A DNA stretch of 9,431 nucleotides, taken from NCBI GenBank assembly GCA_015233515.1, contig JADFXS010000099.1, positions 1 through 9,431 of the forward strand. Direction: 5' to 3'. Under the pieces are notes generated by a model. It made no database searches, had not been told where the DNA came from, and was given only the letters and a program-made list of their open reading frames with translations. Position 1 is the first letter of the stretch. Each line of letters opens with the position of its first letter. Source of the DNA: Deltaproteobacteria bacterium (GTDB lineage: Bacteria; Desulfobacterota; Desulfarculia; Adiutricales; JAGVGV01). The position numbers and the translations under genes are program-made. Positions 6,021-9,431 of this stretch are shown piece by piece.

Positions 6021-6749
6021 CTATAGGGTGGGGGTGCATTTCCCTGATCGTCTATTTTTTTTGAACAGAACACCTTCAATGCCGCTTAAATGATCAAGCA
6101 TCGTTGTTCGTGCTTCTCCACAATCCTCGCTTTTTATGGCCGCGAGGATCATTTGATGGCCTTTGAGCGATTTTTCGGCTCGTCGCAGGTCGTGCGACAA
6201 GTTCTGGCGGCTCTCGTTCATCAGTTCCGCCAAGGCATGGAGCAGGCGGGAAAGAACTCGATTTTTAGATATCCGCGCTAAAGTCAAATGAAATAAGAGA
6301 CCGGTTTCAGGGTTAATCTTGCCGCTGGCCAGTTCTTCTCCCTGTCTCTTGATAATATCCTCCAATTCTAGGATATCCGACGTATTCGCATGTCCGGCGG
6401 CCAGCTGGGCGATGGGTGGTTCGATGATCTTACGGAGGTAAAAGATATCCATGAGATCGTCTTCCTCTGAGTAAAGGCCCGTGGTTAGACATTGAATCAG
6501 AGCGTCCTCACCCGCTGCCAGGATATAAGTGCCGGTCCCCTGTCTGGTCTCGACCAGTCCCATCGATTCCAGTGAACGAATCGCCTCCCTCAGGGTTGTG
6601 CGTGATACCTTGAAAGTATCCGTCAACTCTCTTTCGGCCGGAAGATGCTCACCTTTTTTCAATTGTCCGTTTTTAATCAAACTTATGATCTGTTGGGCCA
6701 CATCCTCGGAGGCCCTTCTTTTTTTTACGGCTTTCAGCATGTCATACAT
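6021..6749 (-). CDS. FadR-subfamily GntR transcriptional regulator 2
   Basis: A second FadR-type regulator, 242 aa, with the same plan as the one at 2334-3056: winged helix-turn-helix (about 13-77) containing FKVSRTTLREAI (46-57), identical in the paralogue, wing GTGTY (71-75), and an FCD-like domain (about 98-230). Three metal-site histidines remain (His154, His198, His220), but the aspartate expected four residues before the first is Gly150 (GLLFH versus DTRFH in regulator 1), so metal or effector binding probably differs. The ATG has AGGA about 9 bases upstream. It is a separate transcription unit with 271 bases at least before any other real gene downstream, and it sits between the permease and the cdc48 operon. 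It may bind the same operator as regulator 1 but answer to another ligand, or may control the permease. The identity between the two suggests an old duplication. Confidence 0.92.
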   Translation of the reverse strand: MYDMLKAVKKRRASEDVAQQIISLIKNGQLKKGEHLPAERELTDTFKVSRTTLREAIRSLESMGLVETRQGTGTYILAAGEDALIQCLTTGLYSEEDDLMDIFYLRKIIEPPIAQLAAGHANTSDILELEDIIKRQGEELASGKINPETGLLFHLTLARISKNRVLSRLLHALAELMNESRQNLSHDLRRAEKSLKGHQMILAAIKSEDCGEARTTMLDHLSGIEGVLFKKNRRSGKCTPTL

Positions 6750-6768
6750 TATAGGGTCCTTATCTCGT

Positions 6769-6778
6769 TACCCGGGTA
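6769..6778. repeat. 10-base perfect palindrome in the fadR 2 leader
   Basis: TACCCGGGTA, about 20 bases before the fadR 2 ATG. It is a possible self-operator. It does not match TGGTNNNACCA, and chance occurrence cannot be excluded. Confidence 0.25.
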
Positions 6779-6860
6779 TTCAGCGTCAGGCGCTTGATTT
6801 ACCGCTTAAGCTACTAATAGTGAACAAAAATACTTTAGCATATCATCCGTGGAAACAACA

Positions 6861-6881
6861 AGGTTCGTGACCTAATATCAC
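6861..6881. repeat. Overlapping inverted repeats upstream of fadR 2
   Basis: AGGT-N5-ACCT (6861-6873) overlaps GTGA-N7-TCAC (6867-6881), about 110-130 bases before the fadR 2 start. They may be regulator-binding sites. A weak promoter-like pair (TTGTTG, 18 bases, extended TGC-TAAAGT near 6832-6861 on the minus strand) lies directly downstream. Low certainty. Confidence 0.25.
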
Positions 6882-6957
6882 TGGAAGTCGTCAAAAATTA
6901 TGCCGGATAATAATGTAAATATGTCATAAAATTAACAATATAAGTGACTGAACCCAT

Positions 6958-7000
6958 CTAACTGCGGTCCGGTAAAAAACCGGGTGGTTATGACAGTTAG
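6958..7000. repeat. Nested stem-loop between the permease and fadR 2
   Basis: Outer perfect 7-base arms CTAACTG (6958-6964) and CAGTTAG (6994-7000) enclose an inner perfect hairpin CCGGT-A5-ACCGG (6969-6983). Neither strand has a T-run right after it, so it is not a plain intrinsic terminator. It could be a factor-bound site, a small structured RNA or the 3' structure of the permease transcript. Confidence 0.4.
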
Positions 7001-7134
7001 CCGAAAAATTATTTGTCTCAACCTGAAAGGTGTATTATTTCGGATGGAATCCGCTCCAAGATCCAACCTGAGCTCTCGGCAGCGGTTTATGAGTGTAACG
7101 ACGGGTTATTGGTAGGTTTTTCGGACCGCGTCGG

Positions 7135-7929
7135 CTAAAAAAGTCCCCAACTCATCTTGGTGGCGATGATAATCAAAAAAAAGGCGAAGATTTTTTTCAG
7201 CGTTGATACCGGGAGCCGTTGGGAAAGCCTGGCTCCGTACGGGGCGACCAGCATACTGACCAAAGCCACACTGAATAAAGCCGGCAGAAAAACATATCCT
7301 AAACTATAAAGCGGCAGACCGGGTGCGTTCCAGCCATTGATGATATAGCCTATCGTCCCGGCGACGGCGATGGGAAAACCTATGGCCGACGAAGTGCCGA
7401 TAGCCTGATGCACCGGAACGTTACACCAGGTCATGAAAGGAACGGATAAAGTCGCTCCACCTATACCCACCAAGCTGGAAACGATCCCGATAACTCCGCC
7501 CACGCCGGACATGCCCGGTAAACCGGGAAGATGCCGGTTAGGTTTGGGCTTGTAGTTCATTAGCATCTGCAAGGCGACGTAATAAATAAAAATGGTAAAA
7601 AATACTTTAAGGAACCAGGGAGGTAATCTAGTGGCCACCCAAGTTCCTAAAAAAGTTCCGATAAGTATGCCGGGGGTAATGCGCTTGACAATGTCCCAAA
7701 TCACCGCGCCGTAAGCGTTATGCGCCCGGAAACTTGAAACCGATGTAAAAGCGATTGTTCCTAGGGAAGTACCTAAGGCTATTTGCATAATATACTCTGG
7801 TGGCAGGTTTTGAGCGCTTAAGGAAAAAAATACTATCGGGACAACAACGACTCCTCCTCCGACACCTAACAAACCGGCCAACAGGCCGGCCAGCGCGCCG
7901 CCCAGAGGATAGAGAACCCAGAACCACAA
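7135..7929 (-). CDS. TauE/SafE-family membrane permease
   Basis: An inner-membrane transporter of the TauE/SafE (DUF81) family, whose members move sulfite and small organic sulfonate or carboxylate anions. Seen: 264 aa, usual size, very hydrophobic, with two related halves. The first begins GGALAGLLAGLLGVGGGVVV (10-29), the second GVGGVIGIVSSLVGIGGATL (142-161); LLGVGGG and LVGIGGA are the family signature and its repeat. About eight membrane segments can be drawn, with a basic loop at 127-134 between halves. The start is TTG at 7929: AAAAGGAG (7940-7947) lies 10 bases upstream, and an in-frame stop upstream leaves no ATG alternative. It has its own promoter near 8035-8063. The substrate cannot be read from sequence. 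Being near an oxalate-type oxidoreductase makes a small carboxylate a fair guess, but the gene is separated from that operon by fadR 2 and two non-coding gaps. Confidence 0.9.
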   Translation of the reverse strand: MWFWVLYPLGGALAGLLAGLLGVGGGVVVVPIVFFSLSAQNLPPEYIMQIALGTSLGTIAFTSVSSFRAHNAYGAVIWDIVKRITPGILIGTFLGTWVATRLPPWFLKVFFTIFIYYVALQMLMNYKPKPNRHLPGLPGMSGVGGVIGIVSSLVGIGGATLSVPFMTWCNVPVHQAIGTSSAIGFPIAVAGTIGYIINGWNAPGLPLYSLGYVFLPALFSVALVSMLVAPYGARLSQRLPVSTLKKIFAFFLIIIATKMSWGLF

Positions 7930-7969
7930 AATAAAGTCACTCCTTTTGCGACCATCGACTATTCAAAGC

Positions 7970-8022
7970 GTTGTCGGCGCTATATTTGATCCCTCAAGAA
8001 GATCAAATCCAGGGATGACAAC
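7970..8022. repeat. Nested inverted repeat in the permease leader
   Basis: Inner perfect arms TTTGATC (7985-7991) and GATCAAA (8001-8007) around 9 bases; outer perfect arms GTTGTC (7970-7975) and GACAAC (8017-8022) with nearly equal flanks of 9 bases each. It lies between the predicted start site (about 8028) and the ribosome site, so the leader RNA could fold into a cruciform or long hairpin. It is either a regulatory leader or a small dispersed repeat. Confidence 0.45.
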
Positions 8023-8034
8023 GAGTAAAACTCT

Positions 8035-8063
8035 CTTATATTATCGGACTCCGCCATTGTCCA
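8035..8063 (-). promoter_or_regulatory. Sigma70-type promoter of the permease gene
   Basis: On the minus strand, -35 TGGACA (8058-8063, 5 of 6), a 17-base spacer, then -10 TATAAG (8035-8040, 5 of 6). The predicted start near 8028 gives a leader of about 100 bases to the TTG start at 7929. It lies downstream of the chemoreceptor stop, so the permease is probably transcribed separately. Confidence 0.6.
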
Positions 8064-8098
8064 TAATAAAAATTTTTTACCGGGACTACCATATGCTA

Positions 8099-9431
8099 TT
8101 ACGAATGGTCGATTTTGAAATAAGAGATCATTTCCTTTAAGCGCCGGGCCTGATCGGAAAGTTCCAAAACGGCGGAAGCGGTTTGTTCGGCGCTGGAAGT
8201 GGTTCGCTGGGTTACCATTTCAATCTGATTCAAACCTTGGTTGACTTGAGATATTCCTTGAGCTTGTTCGTTGCTGGCCGTGGCGATTTCGGCCACCAGA
8301 TCGCCGACCCGATTGGCAACTTGCAGTATTTCCTTTAAAGCGCCGGCGGTCTCGTCGGCGATGTTGACGCCATAATTCGCTTTTTTAAGCGAGTTTTCTA
8401 TCATTTCCGAGGTTTCCCTGGCGGCTTTGGCGCTACGCCCCGCCAAGTTTCTGACTTCCTGAGCCACCACCGCGAAACCCTTGCCGTGGCGACCGGCTCT
8501 GGCCGCCTCCACCGCCGCATTGAGGGCCAAGAGGTTGGTCTGGAAGGCAATATCATCGATTATTTTTATAATTTTGGCTATTTCCCTGCTGGATGCGTTG
8601 ATTTCTCCCATGGCCGCAATCATGTCGTGCATCTTCGCGTCGCCGTTTTGGGCGGCGGTTTTGGCGGTGGAAGCCAGTTGGCTGGCTAAGGAAGCGTGTT
8701 CGGCGTTGCTTTTGGTCTGGGAAGCAAGTTCGGTCATGGAACTGCATATCTGTTCCAAAGCCGTCGCTTGCTGAGTGGCCCCCTGGGACAAGGATTGGGT
8801 GGAATCGTTTATCTGGCTGGTTTGTGTATGGACTTTATGTACAGCGGCCATGACTTGAGTGATGACGTCGATCAGCTTGGCGGTCATTTGCATCAGGGCT
8901 TGGCCGAGTTGGTCCTTGGCGGATATGCTGATTTCATCGTTCACCAGAGCGCCCTCGGAGATGCGAATCGCCAAAAGAGCCTTGGATTCGAGGTGTTCGG
9001 TCATTTTATCCAAGGCGCCTGACAATTGACCGATTTCGTCGTTTCTGTTCAATTCCAGGCGTTGACTGAAATCACCTTCACTGATGGTTTCGGCCAGATG
9101 CACCGCCTTGATCAGCGGCCTGGTGAGCGCCCGGCTGAAGATATAGGTCGAAACAAAAGCAAAGGTAAGTATGACCGCGGCGACTAAACCCGAAACCTTC
9201 ATCGACTTGACAACCAGTTGGTCGATAAGGTGGGTGCTGCGTAAATATTCATCTTCGTAAGCCGTGGAAGCGATAATTAGATCCATCGGCGCTATATACA
9301 TAAGTTTAGCCAACTTGAATCTGGGTTCCGGGTCCTGGGGGTTTTTCCACCGGTATTTTATTTGGGTGATTCCTTCCGCTTTTAAAGGCAGACTCACATT
9401 GCTCATCTCCTGTAAAAGTTTTCGACCGTCA
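8099..9431 (-). CDS. Methyl-accepting chemotaxis protein with Cache-type sensor, N-terminus outside window
   Basis: The C-terminal part of a transmembrane chemoreceptor signalling to CheA/CheW. The frame stays open to the window edge and reads DGRKLLQE before the ATG at 9406. That, with KYRW and [20 protein letters not shown] (31-50 from that Met), is the end of a Cache ligand domain, so 9406 is not the true start. Then come a membrane segment (about 70-92), a HAMP domain (about 93-145), a second HAMP-like unit with [10 protein letters not shown] (162-171), a long coiled coil, and the conserved hairpin tip [20 protein letters not shown] (284-303) continuing [21 protein letters not shown]. Glu- and Gln-rich helical stretches on either side are possible methylation regions. 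It ends SYFKIDHS, with no CheR-docking pentapeptide. The ligand domain is mostly missing, so the attractant is unknown; a small carboxylate would be typical for Cache receptors. Confidence 0.95.
   Translation of the reverse strand, partial: DGRKLLQEMSNVSLPLKAEGITQIKYRWKNPQDPEPRFKLAKLMYIAPMDLIIASTAYEDEYLRSTHLIDQLVVKSMKVSGLVAAVILTFAFVSTYIFSRALTRPLIKAVHLAETISEGDFSQRLELNRNDEIGQLSGALDKMTEHLESKALLAIRISEGALVNDEISISAKDQLGQALMQMTAKLIDVITQVMAAVHKVHTQTSQINDSTQSLSQGATQQATALEQICSSMTELASQTKSNAEHASLASQLASTAKTAAQNGDAKMHDMIAAMGEINASSREIAKIIKIIDDIAFQTNLLALNAAVEAARAGRHGKGFAVVAQEVRNLAGRSAKAARETSEMIENSLKKANYGVNIADETAGALKEILQVANRVGDLVAEIATASNEQAQGISQVNQGLNQIEMVTQRTTSSAEQTASAVLELSDQARRLKEMISYFKIDHS

Larger units (their letters stand above)
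6750..7134. other. Gene-free region between the permease and fadR 2
   Basis: 385 bases without a credible gene on either strand. Contents, by transcription order: a short hairpin CGGAT-GGA-ATCCG (7041-7053), the nested stem-loop at 6958-7000, an A/T-rich stretch (6890-6945), the overlapping inverted repeats at 6861-6881 and the palindrome at 6769-6778. The fadR 2 promoter must lie here, but I see no strong -35/-10 pair. Confidence 0.5.

Noticed and set aside
5627..6064. 145-codon open frame on the plus strand in the intergenic gap
   Set aside because: It crosses the miniature inverted repeat, runs antisense into the end of fadR 2, has no protein-like motifs and no supported start. The repeat alone explains part of the open frame.
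9404..9406. ATG as start of the chemoreceptor
   Set aside because: The frame continues upstream to the edge and encodes DGRKLLQE, part of a Cache domain, so this Met is internal.
1..9431. CRISPR arrays, tRNA or rRNA genes, insertion sequences, phage genes
   Set aside because: No regularly spaced direct repeats, no tRNA-like cloverleaf, no rRNA sequence and no transposase or phage protein was seen on reading both strands.

Overview
All protein-coding genes I can support in this window lie on the minus strand, so transcription runs from high to low coordinates. The gene set suggests a strictly anaerobic bacterium. It includes a ferredoxin-dependent 2-oxoacid oxidoreductase of the oxalate oxidoreductase (OOR) type, a bacterial CDC48/VCP-like AAA+ ATPase, two FadR-type regulators and a methyl-accepting chemotaxis protein. 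Base composition is intermediate, and the one recognisable interspersed repeat is of a kind I associate with Desulfobacterota (former Deltaproteobacteria). That lineage is an inference and not secure; OOR is best known from the clostridial acetogen Moorella.

In order of transcription: (1) 9431-8099, a chemoreceptor cut off at its N-terminus by the window edge. (2) 8098-7930, an intergenic region with a good sigma70 promoter for the next gene and a nested inverted repeat in its leader. (3) 7929-7135, a TauE/SafE-family membrane permease that starts at TTG. (4) 7134-6750, a non-coding gap with several small inverted repeats. (5) 6749-6021, FadR-type regulator 2. (6) 6020-5216, an approximately 800-base gap holding a miniature inverted-repeat element, a weak terminator candidate and a strong promoter. 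(7) 5215-17, a probable operon: a CDC48-like ATPase, FadR-type regulator 1, then oxidoreductase gamma, delta and alpha subunits. The TPP-binding beta subunit is not in the window and is expected just below position 1.

The main point is the operon cdc48-fadR-gamma-delta-alpha. The alpha subunit has the substrate-site residues I recall for Moorella oxalate oxidoreductase at identical positions (Tyr28, Arg31, Arg109, Asp112, Phe117), and the same length of 395 aa as I recall. The predicted reaction is oxalate to two CO2 with reduction of ferredoxin. The promoter (TTGACA, 17-base spacer, TAGGAT) is followed at about +6 to +16 by TGGTCCAACCA, an exact match to the TGGTNNNACCA operator form bound by FadR/PdhR/LldR regulators. 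This suggests that FadR 1, encoded inside the operon, represses or senses for the whole unit. What a double-ring AAA+ unfoldase does in a five-gene oxidoreductase operon is unknown, and I regard it as the most interesting question here.

The flanking FadR 2, TauE/SafE permease and chemoreceptor could form an uptake and sensing periphery for the same or a related small acid, but nothing in the sequence proves it.
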